From Hyaloperonospora brassicae (taxonomy: Eukaryota; Oomycota; Peronosporomycetes; Peronosporales; Peronosporaceae): 64,000 nucleotides of DNA. The stretch's first letter is position 1, and the number at the start of each line of letters is the position of its first letter. Where the stretch lies: positions 248,001-312,000 of the forward strand of contig CANTFL010001450.1 in the NCBI GenBank assembly GCA_947650285.1, written 5' to 3'. A program made the translations under genes and the position numbers. The notes under the pieces were generated by a model. The model was given only the letters and a program-made list of their open reading frames with translations, ran no database searches and was not told the DNA's origin. Shown here piece after piece: positions 1 through 9,720 of this stretch.

Positions 1-1183
1 GTATTCACATCCACATCCACGTCCAAGTCCACGTCAACAGGCTCCATGTTGACATCATCTATCTCGAAAGCGGGATCCGGACAGAGAGCAATGTCAGGAC
101 TTAGATTCATGGATTCAAATTCTCTAGGAGGTGATATTGGGCGAGTGCCAATGTGATCCACCTCCATAGGTTCTTGTTCATTGTCAATTGACTCGTAGGG
201 TAATTGAACCTGTACATCATTGTCGTCATCATGCTGATGCGCATGTTGAGTGATTTCTGGGCCACTGATAACTTCCACATATCGTGACTTAGGGAGTTCT
301 TGAAATCCACAGACCGCGTATTTTCCACCCGTTCAGAATCATTGTTCGAAACACAATAGCCCTTTACACCTTCTGCGTAGCCCAGAAGCATGCATCGAAA
401 TGCCTTCTTATCCAACTTGTGCCGTTTGGCTTTGTTGATGTGCGCATATCCTTGCGAGCCAAAGACTCGCAAATACGACAAGTTTGGCTTCAATTTGAAA
501 CAAACTTCAAACGGAGTCTTGATCAGGTGTGAAGCGCATGGAACACGATTCGTTATGAATACCGCAGTGTTCATGGCTTCGGCCCACCACTTCTTCTCAA
601 CCTGCATGTGATATAGCAGCGAGCGTGCTCGCTCCGTCAACGTCCGATTCATCCGTTCAGCCATTCCATTTTGCTGTGGCGAATACGGAACTGTTGTTTG
701 ATGTCTTATACCAGCCTGTCGACACACTTGATTGAAGCGCTTGTTTATATACTCGCCACCATTATCGGTGCGAATACACTTTATCTTGGCCGACAATTGA
801 TTTTCCATCATCATCTTGTATTCGATAAACATATCGGCCACTTCCGACTTGTGCGCAATGTAGTACGCGACTACGTATCGGGAAAAATCGCCAATAAAAA
901 TGACAACAAATCTTGCTCCACCCTGCGACTTGCTTTCCATTGGACCCATTACGTCGCTGTGAATTAATTGTAGCAGCGAAGTCGTCTTCACTTCACCGTG
1001 ACTAGACTTCGGAAAAGTCTTAACCGATGACTTGCCGGACACACATCCTTCACATATGTCGTCTTGTTCATCGACAGCATCGGACACCTTTGTCATCTTG
1101 AAACCTTCAGCACAGTTCTTAGGGGTTCTTAATGCCTTTATTGGCAGATTTCCCAGTCTTGCGTGCCATATATTTGGACTCAA
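1..1183 (-). pseudogene. copia integrase fragment
   Basis: This is the direct continuation of the frame above, past the TGA; the first codon after the stop is TTG, so it has no start of its own. It opens with the GAG-pre-integrase zinc-binding region: WHARLGNL, in which the second His of the usual HH pair is Asn, then CEGCVSGKS. The catalytic core follows with all three DDE acids visible: HSDVMGP, TDNGGEY, and GMAERMNRTL. The region near KRHKLDKKAFRCMLLGYAEGVKGYCV is the usual copia segment after the core. A one-base shift near 305 breaks the frame; the true frame then runs to the window edge. The missing His and the stops mean it cannot act on its own. Confidence 0.85.
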
Positions 1184-1186
1184 TCA

Positions 1187-2300
1187 TTTGACGACGCCAA
1201 TCTCCTGGCTGGTCTGTGCAGACTCCACTTGTTCACACTCCAGAATGAACAATTTTCCCTTCTGGGTTACTTGAGTCACCACTTCGTCTTGGGTTATGAT
1301 TTCACACTTGTTTTTCTGGAACATTATGTGTAGGCCTTTCGAAGACAAAGCAGAAATCGAGAGAAGTCTACGATCCAAACCCGGCACGTTGAGCACGTCT
1401 TCGATACGTATAGGATTCTGGTTCTTTAGTACGAATCGAATTGTCCCAACTTCGTCGGCCCTTAATGTTTCTCCATTCGCGATAGATATGTTCACCACTC
1501 TGTCAAGTGGTCGAACTTCCACTAATTCATTCTTGAATGGACACATGTGACTGCTAGCACCACTGTCAAGCAGCAATCCTTCAGCATCTTGTTCACTCAC
1601 CGTAAACGCTTGTTCTCCATTCTGCTTCTTTTCAGAATTCTTCCAGCAATCTTGCTTCTTGTGGCCCTTTTTGCCACAGACGTAGCACGTCCCGGAAAAT
1701 TTGGTTCTTGTTTCCCTCGACCGAAAAGCTTTGCCCTTGACGCTTCTCGTAGCCTTCGATGCAAGCTCATTCTTGTCCTTTCGAACAAGTCCTTCGTGCT
1801 CACGACGAAGCATCTCCTTGACCATGAACAGATCAATATCTGTCATGTTCTCGATGATCTTGACGATCTGGTCGTACTCTTCGGCCAGACTTCCTAGCAA
1901 GATTACAAGCTGTTAATCGTGCGACACTTCGTCTCCGATAGCTTGCATCGACAAGCACAGTTCATCGAACTTAAGGAAGTGTTCCATCACACTTATACTT
2001 TTCTTCATCTTGAACTCGTGAAGCTGTCTGCGCATCTGGACTCGATTATGAATGCTCCGACGGAGAAAAAAGCTCTTCAAATCTCCCATGCCTCTGCAGT
2101 CGACTGTGCCGATCGAACCATGGATTGAAGACTTGGACTGACCATCGTGCACACATTTGCAAAAGCCATCATATCATTAACTTTCCAGGCGGCCGAATTA
2201 ACGACGCCTTTACCCGGAGACTCCGTCGTGAAGAGGTGCTCCAGCAAACCTTTCTTTCCAATTTACCATCTGACTACAAGTTGTCTCCTCTGCTGTCTAA
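1187..2300 (-). pseudogene. copia gag and protease region, interrupted
   Basis: The frame can be followed from about 2290 downwards. The first part has the sequence of a copia gag (UBN2-type) domain; it is broken by TGA at 2077-2079 and a one-base shift near 2065, and then continues through residues such as HNRVQMRRQLHEFKM. A TAA at 1913-1915 interrupts it again just before the stretch LLGSLAEEYDQIV. A CCHC zinc knuckle (CYVCGKKGHKKQDC, CX2CX4HX4C) follows near 1660-1700 and binds RNA in active Gag. A retropepsin active site, LLDSGASSHM, follows near 1550-1580. The region ends at the in-frame TGA at 1184-1186, after which the integrase part continues in the same frame. The gag N-terminus is missing on this strand. 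Confidence 0.85.
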
Positions 2301-2313
2301 ACCTCTTTAGGAT

Positions 2314-2418
2314 ATGAGCCCAAGTACGATGGAGGCAAACACCATTCTAAACGAAGACAATTATTTCGTGTGGGAGTTTAACACTCGTATGAATCTTGCA
2401 AAGTATATTAGTCTATAG
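2314..2418 (+). pseudogene. Fragment of a copia gag N-terminus, opposite strand
   Basis: A short plus-strand frame from ATG to TAG encodes NEDNYFVWEFNTRMNLA. This resembles the first conserved block of copia Gag (an aromatic-rich NY..WEF..RM..A pattern). It lies within about 20 bases of the point where the minus-strand gag becomes unrecognisable at its own N-terminal side. The two pieces therefore sit head to head. They may come from one element with a local inversion or from two elements; the sequence here does not decide. Confidence 0.5.
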
Positions 2419-3840
2419 AACGATTGCGCTGCATTCAGCTACTCCATCGTAGAAGCACTACGATGGTGTCGCCTCGGTCGTTTCCTCTTCATATAACCGA
2501 CTGCTGAGGTTTCAATTTCTGCGTCCGTTCCAAAACGAATATGATCAAACGTCAGCATGACGTTAAAACGTGCACAAAGTGTACATTATGAACACCAAGT
2601 GTACATCATCAACATATCCATCTCATCAGCTCCATTCAATCTTCCCATTACAGCTTTGAAGCTTTGCTAAAAATCATGGACCTCCTCAGCCCACTTCACG
2701 ACTCGATAGCTTTGGCACTATGTTCTTTTCTTCTTTGGTCCTATTTTTCCAAAATAGCGATCGAAAATAATCTAGGACGCGTCAATCACATGTCGAAGAC
2801 GAAGGCACTGATACGCCTGTTGCGGTACAAACTGCAACCGTATCGAGGGTGCGGTCGCTTTAATGAGTTCCCGGGCCATCTTTACAAAAACATCACCCCA
2901 TCTTGTTGGAAATGATGATGCTAGGGGGTTGTCATGTTTAGGGTCAAGGGCAATACGACGGTACGATGTCACCCGAATAGCAGAACATGGGACGACCAAA
3001 CACATGGTGCGACGAGGCGACGACAAAGAGATGAGACAGGAAGAGGCAGGCGACGTCGTGAAAAGTGGGACGATGACAAGACGACTTGACAGCTGAGACG
3101 GTACGATACGGTTGCGATGTGGGATAGCCGTGTGGGATGAGCCGGTAAGACGGACACCATCCGACATGTATATGACCATGTTGCAGTGCTGTCAGGTATC
3201 ATGTCGTAGCATTGACGAACGAAGAGTATTTTATGTTGAATACGTTTTACTTTATCTTCCTACAACTTCTGCGCAAGCGCAAAGTACAACGTTCTCGTTG
3301 TAGTTTGCGCTTAACACGTCTTGCATCATGCTGATGCATACAGTGAAAGCAGGGGTCATGTGATTAATAGTTAATGCGAAAGTAGGCTTTGTTGCATACC
3401 AATCACCTCGCTGGATGCTATTTTGCTCGGTAACTTTGGATCGAAACTACTTAGCTTGGTGAGCGTAATGTGCTCGACCCATGATATCCACATTTCATGT
3501 CGGGAACCCCCACTTTGATAACAACTTAGCCCATTTGACAAATCCGTGTCCGATCCCATGATATATATGTATTTATAAGTTTCCGTTCCGCCAAAGGTCC
3601 GAATATTTCAGCTTGGGTCCTTGTTTGGTGGCACTCTGGGCTGACCTGTGTGGACCACCTCGTGGGTGATACCATGGCAAATACGTTCTGGCATTGGAAG
3701 AGGTAGTTGTCGCACTGCGTGGGCCACTTCGTCTTCTTTCTATACTAGATGCAAAGCGTCTCCTTTGCATCTACATTTACTCTTGCTTCAACATGCTCGG
3801 CAGCCACGACAGCGCCAAGATATTGTTGTCTACGGGAACG
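2419..3840. other. Spacer between the copia remnant and the gypsy insertion; no gene seen
   Basis: There is no open frame with recognisable domains. On the minus strand around 3515-3535 there is a TTATCAAAGTGG-like stretch that loosely recalls the primer-binding site of copia elements, so part of this may be the leader or 5' LTR of the minus-strand copia element. I found no paired LTR to support that. Confidence 0.5.
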
Positions 3841-3845
3841 AGAAT
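3841..3845. repeat. Target-site duplication, left copy (AGAAT)
   Basis: The five bases directly before the left LTR are AGAAT. The same five bases follow the right LTR at 11800-11804. A 5-bp duplication is typical of Ty3/gypsy integrases and shows that both ends belong to one insertion. Confidence 0.95.
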
Positions 3846-4236
3846 TGTAACGGGGAAGCCCGTTACATGGAATTGTCACTTTAAGAAAAGTGACACTAAA
3901 GAATATGAAGTTGAATATTCTTTAAACAATATCACCGAAGTGGTGATATTGAAGGGTCGACTAAAGAGTCTGTTCATTGGTTGATATCTTGATGATATCA
4001 ACCCACCAATCGCCGCAAGACGCGCGCAATGAGTGGTGACGAGACGTCACCATACACTCAGTTATATCAGCATAATTAAGTTAAGTCAAAAAAAGAGACA
4101 GTAGTTAAAAGACTTAATTATATTAATATAACAGTTCTGCTTTTACCTTACCTACGCTTCCTCGCTTGCCTTGTGTACGTCTGTCGGGGCATCGATACCC
4201 TTGCGTGAAGTTCACGCAAGGGTGTGCCCCGTTACA
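3846..4236 (+). repeat. 5' LTR of the gypsy element
   Basis: This is 391 bp, TG...CA, with the right LTR as its near-identical partner. It starts with an inverted repeat (TGTAACGGG / CCCGTTACA) and contains further stems, among them one with TTGATATC / GATATCAA arms and one near the 3' end with CTTGCGTGAA / TTCACGCAAG arms. An A/T-rich segment with TTATATTAATATAA may hold the promoter. Relative to the right LTR it carries, for example, A for C at its 11th base. Confidence 0.95.
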
Positions 4237-4238
4237 CC

Positions 4239-4250
4239 TGGTAGCACTTT
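4239..4250 (+). promoter_or_regulatory. Probable minus-strand primer-binding site
   Basis: Two bases after the LTR end, the sequence TGGTAGCACTTT begins. Position and the TGG start, complementary to a tRNA CCA end, are what a gypsy primer-binding site needs. I could not match the following bases to a particular tRNA. Confidence 0.5.
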
Positions 4251-4280
4251 GTAGTCCTTCCAAGGACCACAACATCCAAC

Positions 4281-5453
4281 ATGAACATGTTGGATGGTGA
4301 AGAGACCTTTCACGCCACGCGTGAAGGGTTTACCCATTTAGGTGACATCGAATGGGGTGCGGTAGAACGAATGAGTTCTCCCGTTGTCGAGTTCGCCATT
4401 AGCGCCATGTTGGAGTCTCTAGACAGAGACCAACAACATGCCGCTATAGCCAAGTTCATCCAAAATGAACTTGTCGCCGAAAGGGAGAAAGTAGCCTTGC
4501 TTTACCAGCAAGGCTCTCAACAGGCCGAGCAGTTGAGAGAACTCGGTGCTCAACAGACAGAGCTGTTGAGACAGCAGCAATTCCATGCTGCTGATGGTGG
4601 GACGACACATTCGCGTCGTCCCGAGGTAATAAAGGTTGACATCTCCAAGTACAGTGGAGTACCGGAGGACTCCCTGTTACTGTGGTTTGTCGAACTCGAC
4701 AGAGCCTTAATAGCTCGTCGCGTCGAAGATGAGCAAATGAAACTCACATTTGCTCAGACCCACTTGGCAGGGCGTGCCAAAACTTGGTCCCTGGGGCTCG
4801 AGAGTAGCGACCAACATGTGTTTAGGTCGCTAGATGACTTCAAGTCCCGGCTCAAACAAACGTTTGAGCCGCCACGAGCTGAGTTCAGGGCTCGTTCTGA
4901 GCTCCTGAAACTTAAGCAGGGTAAGCGTGATGTGCACGCTTACGCACAACATATACGACTCCTAGCGAGTAGTATAACTGCTAACCCAGTCCATGAACAT
5001 ACGTTGATTACGGTTTTCATGCAAGGGCTCGCAGAAGGGCCCGTCAGGAGCCACCTGTTCCGCCTTGATCTGAATACGCTTGAAGAAGCGATATCAGCCG
5101 CGGAACAGGAAGACTTTAGCATGAGACAGGCTCATGCTAGCTCAAACTCTTACCGTCCACCAAGACGACAAGAGATCGGAGGTCCAGAACCAATGGACCT
5201 CTGCTATGTTGAGAGCGAGAGACCTCGATCTTCAAACAACAAGCGATTGCAGAGGTGCAATCGCTGTCAGAAGCTAGGGCACTACGCATACGATTGTAGT
5301 GCTCCACGCCCAGTGCCAAACAGTACTGAGCACTTGGACGACCATTCACCAAGAAGGGCAATGGGCGTGGGTCCAGCGCTGTTGCGAAGCCGCAACAGAG
5401 AGACGGATCATCAAAAAATGGTCGGGGTCAGCAGGGGCGGAGCGCCCTACTGA
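4281..5453 (+). CDS. gag: Gypsy Gag polyprotein
   Basis: An intact 390-residue frame. Residues about 50-110 are Gln/Glu-rich and probably coiled. Residues about 115-250 match the retrotransposon Gag domain (LWFVELDRAL, LAGRAKTWSLGL and RSELLKLKQGKRDVHAYAQHI are typical blocks). A single CCHC knuckle, CNRCQKLGHYAYDC, lies near residue 330. The protein would form the particle and bind the element RNA. Pol begins in the +1 frame and overlaps the end of gag (5299-5453), which suggests +1 frameshifting or a fresh start; I cannot see which. The ATG at 4281 is 44 bases after the LTR, and a second ATG lies two codons on. This is the only main ORF of the element that is intact. Confidence 0.9.
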   Translation: MNMLDGEETFHATREGFTHLGDIEWGAVERMSSPVVEFAISAMLESLDRDQQHAAIAKFIQNELVAEREKVALLYQQGSQQAEQLRELGAQQTELLRQQQFHAADGGTTHSRRPEVIKVDISKYSGVPEDSLLLWFVELDRALIARRVEDEQMKLTFAQTHLAGRAKTWSLGLESSDQHVFRSLDDFKSRLKQTFEPPRAEFRARSELLKLKQGKRDVHAYAQHIRLLASSITANPVHEHTLITVFMQGLAEGPVRSHLFRLDLNTLEEAISAAEQEDFSMRQAHASSNSYRPPRRQEIGGPEPMDLCYVESERPRSSNNKRLQRCNRCQKLGHYAYDCSAPRPVPNSTEHLDDHSPRRAMGVGPALLRSRNRETDHQKMVGVSRGGAPY

Positions 5454-6837
5454 TCCAGCAACCTCAAGAGAATTTGCGAATCTCTTGACGAAAGTTGCGC
5501 TAGATACAAAATCATTGTGTGTCTCTGCACCTGGTGATGACATTTCGCTCATCACCTTGAAGTTGGAAGCGACAAATGATTTGTCGCTTCGTGCCCTAGT
5601 AGACTGTGGGGAGTCGAACAACTTTGTTCGACGCCATTCACTAGAGGGTCGTAGGCTCAAGTTCGTTGAGCGCGACATTCCCCTCACAAAGATGACGGTG
5701 CGCCTTGAAACGGGCGCATCTATTACCGTTAAGAAACGTGTAGTCGGAATCCACTACACGTTAGAGGGCGAACAGTACGATGATGACTTCATCGTACTCG
5801 ATCTGGATGACAAATTTGATGTCATCCTGGGATTACCTTGGCTCAGAAAGTACGAGCCAAAGGTGAGCTGGCAGCATCGATCCGTGAAGATGCCTGCCAC
5901 TTGTTCATCAGGTGGACATCTGATGAACATCTTGGAGCGTCCACAAGCGTGTGGATGTTCTGCGAGTGAGTGCGATGGCCTCACTTGCGGTTCGGTCGTT
6001 AGCACGACTGCAAAAGATCACAAAGTAGTTGATCACTACACTGTGGAGAAAGCTCCCGGCGGCTGTACAGAAGTACAGGCTGCGCCGAAGGTCCACCACT
6101 CGAATAAGTCGCGTGGACCGGGACATAAATGCATGCCTAGCGGGCAGCATCTTAGACAGAAGAAACCTGTTGCCCCCAAAGGGCAACATGGAAATCCTAG
6201 GTCGACTGGAGAGTCGACCGTAGAGGACCGGTGCCTGACTGTGGTTGCACAGCCACAGTCGGAAGACGTCGAGGGAATAAGTCCCCACGTACTTGAGGAA
6301 GGAATTCCTCAAGAGTCGCTTGCTGAGGGATCAGGCCCTCAGCAACCTGTGGAAAGAAGTTCCCAGGAAGTTACCGAGACGTTGAACGTCTTGGTTAATG
6401 ACGGATCAAGCGCAGGCGCTTATACGCTTGATCTGATTGTGCCTCCGAAGTTAACTTCGGAGATAACTCAGTTGCCAACGCTAGAACCGAAACGGTTCTT
6501 GCGTGATCTGCGTAGTGGCAAAGTCAATCAGATCTGCATACTCGTCACAGAGGATGAGTATGTGGCCGATATTCGGTCGGCAAAAGTATTTGCTGAGAAC
6601 GAACGGGTTCTCAGCAGCTCATCGATGGACGAAAGTGTCCTCGATGAGAAGACTCGGATTGAGCGATACGCGTCCCAATCCTGGGAGTCACTCCAGGCAA
6701 ATCCTTTGTACAAGGATTTGATCGAATTCAGGGATGTGTTCCCTGAATCCGTACCGTGCGAGTTGCCTAAGGACAAAGGCACTCGACACGAGATCGAGCT
6801 CAGACCGGGCTCGAAGAATTGTGTCATGAAGCAATGA
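5299..6837 (+). pseudogene. pol: Gypsy Pol, protease part, ended by an in-frame TGA
   Basis: The frame encodes a retropepsin-like protease near residues 75-180. The active-site stretch reads ALVDCGESNNFVRRHSL, where the usual D-S/T-G-A is D-C-G-E, and the second conserved block is VILGLPWLRKYEPKVSW. The C-terminal half is a long linker leading to the RT. The frame ends with TGA at 6835-6837, in a position where the family normally has Trp; the codons after the TGA continue the RT N-terminal region without a shift. The TGA lies in one arm of a perfect 5-bp stem (GTCAT, 6-nt loop, ATGAC; 6823-6838). The coding sequence is full of such stems. Confidence 0.85.
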
Positions 6838-8391
6838 CCACTGCCTCGTGAACAAGTACGAGCGATCGACAAGTTCTTTGCCGATCGCTTAGCAGCGGGT
6901 CATGTGAGGGAATCGACATCACCTCACAGCTCTCCGACCTTCTGTGTGCGAAAGTCCACAGGAGGGTGGCGGATAGTGCACGAATTCAACAAATTGAATG
7001 CTGCAACAGTACCGGCTCAGACGCCGATACCGAGGAAGGACGTAATCATAGATGGTATGTCAAAGAGTAACATCTTTTCGTCCATGGATCTGATGGATGG
7101 GTTCTATCAGATCCTCATGCGTGAACGGGACATCCCGTTCACGGCAGCGAGTACCCCCATCGGGATGCTGTGGGAGTGGCTAGTTATGCCACAGGGGCTG
7201 AGCAATGCCCCTGCAACATTCAACAGATGTGTCACAAATCTGTTGAGAATGGCGCGAGACTTCGCACCGAGTTACTTCGACGATGTGTTCGTCCATAGCC
7301 CGACTATGGACGGAAAGACGGACGTTGAAGTTCACAGAACTCACGTTCGTCAGGTTCTTCAACTTATGCGCAAGCATAAGTTGTACGCCAACCTCAAGAA
7401 GTGTATATTCGCGGCTAGCGAAATACCACTTCTTGAGTGCATCGTGGATAAACACGGCGTACGCCCTGATCCCGAAAAGATCAAGGCGACCACCGACTGG
7501 CCAGTGCCAGTCGATGTCAAGGGACTAAGGAAGTTCCTTGGTCTAGCGGCGTACTTGCACAAGTACTCGCGCAACTACGCCGAGATGACTGTTCATCTTT
7601 CTTGCTTGCTCGAGAAAAATGTCAAGTGGTCATGGAACGCTGAGTGCCAGCGTTCCTTTAAGGGTATCAAGCAAAGCTTGATGCAATCGCCGATCTTGGC
7701 GATTGCAGATCAGGACAGACCATTTCATGTGGTCTGTGACGCCAGCGATTTTGCAATCGGCTGTGCGTTAATGCAGTTTGATGCAGATGGCGCGGAGCGC
7801 GTCATCTGTTATCAGTCGCGTCAGCTGCAAGTAGCTGAGCGCAATTACCCAGTGCACGACAAGGAACTCCTTGCTATGAAGTATGCACTGGCTAAGTTCC
7901 GGGTCTATCTCTTGGGAGATAGACCGTTTGTTGTCTATACGGAACATGTGTCATTACGCACGGCCGTAAACAGCCCACAGCTCTCGAAAAGGATGGCGAG
8001 GTGGCTGTATTTCTTCGCGGAATATAACTTCTCCGTGGAGTATAAACCTGGACGACTCAATGTCGTCGCTGATGCGCTTTCGCGCCGGCCCGATTTCGAG
8101 CCGGACGCACAAATCAACAGTGAGGATAAGCCCACTGTTACGACACTGTCGGTCAGTGCCCCGTCGTCAAGTTTACTTGACGACGTACGAAAGGCACACG
8201 CGGAAGATATAGATCTTCTGCGATCGATGGATCATCTGGTGAATCCATCCTGTAAAATCATGAGGGATTTACCAGCTTTGTACCGATCCTCATCGGATCG
8301 GTACAGTACACGCAACGAATTGATGTACTATACACCTTTGCCGACGACACGCCTCGTGTTGTTGTCCCCACTCATCATTATTTGCGTTTAA
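6838..8391 (+). pseudogene. pol: Gypsy Pol, reverse transcriptase and RNase H part
   Basis: This is the same frame as the protease part, after the TGA. The RT shows TFCVRKSTGGWRIVHEFNKLN, FSSMDLMDGFYQI, MPQGLSNAPATF and the catalytic SYFDDVFVHS, where YFDD replaces the commoner YVDD/YIDD. RNase H follows: FHVVCDASDFAIG, ERNYPVHDKELLAMKYAL and YTEHVSLR, in which the position usually Asp (TDH) is Glu. The frame is lost near 8340, where a one-base shift moves the coding sequence into the integrase frame. RT and RNase H would copy the element RNA; the stop upstream and the RNase H change make this copy defective. Confidence 0.88.
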
Positions 8392-9137
8392 GCATCATGT
8401 ATGATGGTCACGATGCCCCAACAGGCGGGCATCGTGGTAGAGAAAAGACTTACCTCACGGTAAGTCGAGACTTTTACTGGCCAAGCCAGTATCAGTTTGT
8501 CCGCAAGTACATACGTGCTTGCGAGGTTTGTCAACGGGTGAAGCCTAGTCCTTCATCCCGTGTGCCATTGCAGCCTCTGCGTGTTCCGAAAGAGTGCTGG
8601 CAGTCCGTTTCGATGGACTTCGTCTTCGGGTTTCCTGAAGACGCTCACAAGAATACTGGTATTCTTGTGTTTGTTGACCGGTTCAGCAAGATGGTGCATC
8701 TTGCTGCTGTCCCTGAGTCGATCAAGGCTCAAGGTTGTGCTCGTGTCTTTCTCGACACGGTCTTAAGACTCCACGGGTTACCCCGTGAACTCGTATCCGA
8801 CCGTGACCCTCGGTTCACGGCGGCATTTTGGCAAACCGTGTTCCGCACATTGGGAACACGATTGAAGATGTCTACTTCTAACCATCCCGAAACAGATGGT
8901 CAGAAGGAGCGTGCGAACCGTGTCCTCGAAGAGATCCTTCGAGGATATGTCCACTCGTTTTCGAGATGGAGCGAATTCCTTCCAATGGTGGAATTCGCCA
9001 TCAATAATTCGGTGCATGCTTCAACCCAGCACACACCGTTTTACGTGAATAGATTACGCCATCCACGTGTTCCCACCCTTCTAGAGTGTGACTCTTGGAT
9101 AAGGGGGAGGGACTTGCTCGAGCAAAAACCGTTTTAG
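8340..9137 (+). pseudogene. pol: Gypsy Pol, integrase zinc-binding and core domains
   Basis: In the new frame the integrase starts with the HHCC zinc-binding region (residues around GHRGREKTYL, then CEVCQRVK). The catalytic core has the Asp in SVSMDFVFGFP, the Asp in LVSDRDPRF, and the Glu in DGQKERANRVLEE, so the D,D-35-E triad is present. The core ends with VEFAINNSVHASTQHTPFYVN. The frame is lost again near 9105 at a run of G bases, after which coding continues in the frame of the protease and RT. The enzyme would insert the cDNA; the 5-bp target duplication agrees with it. Confidence 0.85.
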
Positions 9138-9720
9138 CTCTTGCTCATCACGTGTCGACGCTAACGTCGTCATATATGATGCCGATGTCGATCAAGTCGA
9201 CATCGATGAAGAAGATCACCTCAATAATAGCGATGACGCTATTATTGACTCGGATGATGATGACGATGCTGGTATATTCAGCATCGTCAACGATTATTCC
9301 AGCGAGGAAGAAGACGACCTCGCTGAAGAAGAGAACAATCTCTTAGCAGTGCGCACGAAGCGCACTAAAAGACAAAACAACGAGTCAGCAGAGAACTTCC
9401 TGCTGACTCGAAAAGCGGTAGTCCGTTTCGTTCAGGACTACATCGCAAATGCGGTGGACCTTTAGAAACGGAACGCAGACAAGAATGGAAGAGAAAATAT
9501 TCTTTCATTTAAGGTTAACGACCTAGTACTACTGTCAACGGTAAACCTAACTGGACATGCAGTCACTAGTGTCGGCAGTAGCAAACTACTGCCGAAGTAC
9601 ATTGGGCCATTTCGAGTGTTGCATCGCAAGGGCAATGCATACACACTCGAATTGCCACGTAAGATGCGCACGCATCCTACGTTTTACGTGGAGAGGCTCA
9701 GGCCGTACTGTCAGTACTAG
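9105..9720 (+). pseudogene. pol: Gypsy Pol, acidic linker and integrase GPY/F module
   Basis: After the shift near 9105 the frame encodes an unusually acidic linker, with runs such as DSDDDDDAG and SSEEEDDLAEEEN. Next come a basic patch (RTKRTKRQ) and the GPY/F module (LLPKYIGPFRV, then ELPRKMRTHPTFYVERLRPY). TAG at 9463-9465 interrupts it once, where a Gln codon (CAG) would need one base change. It ends with TAG at 9718-9720. The frame nevertheless stays mostly open beyond that stop and leads in the same register to the chromodomain. Confidence 0.8.

Larger units (their letters stand above)
1..2300 (-). mobile_element. Decayed Ty1/copia (Pseudoviridae-type) retrotransposon, cut by the left window edge
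   Basis: Read on the minus strand, the order is gag, zinc knuckle, protease, GAG-pre-integrase and integrase core, which is the copia order (protease and integrase before RT). RT and RNase H would lie to the left of the window and are not seen. The element is dead. In-frame stops lie at 2077-2079 (TGA), 1913-1915 (TAA) and 1184-1186 (TGA). Frameshifts lie near 2065, in a run of six T on the minus strand, and near 305. After the second frameshift the frame stays open to base 1 and encodes an Asp/Val-rich repeat tail. I could not define an LTR. Its base texture is ordinary, without the dense inverted repeats of the neighbouring gypsy element. Confidence 0.9.

Noticed and set aside
3510..3540. 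Primer-binding site of the copia element on the minus strand
   Set aside because: Only a loose match to the usual copia primer site and no LTR could be defined beside it.
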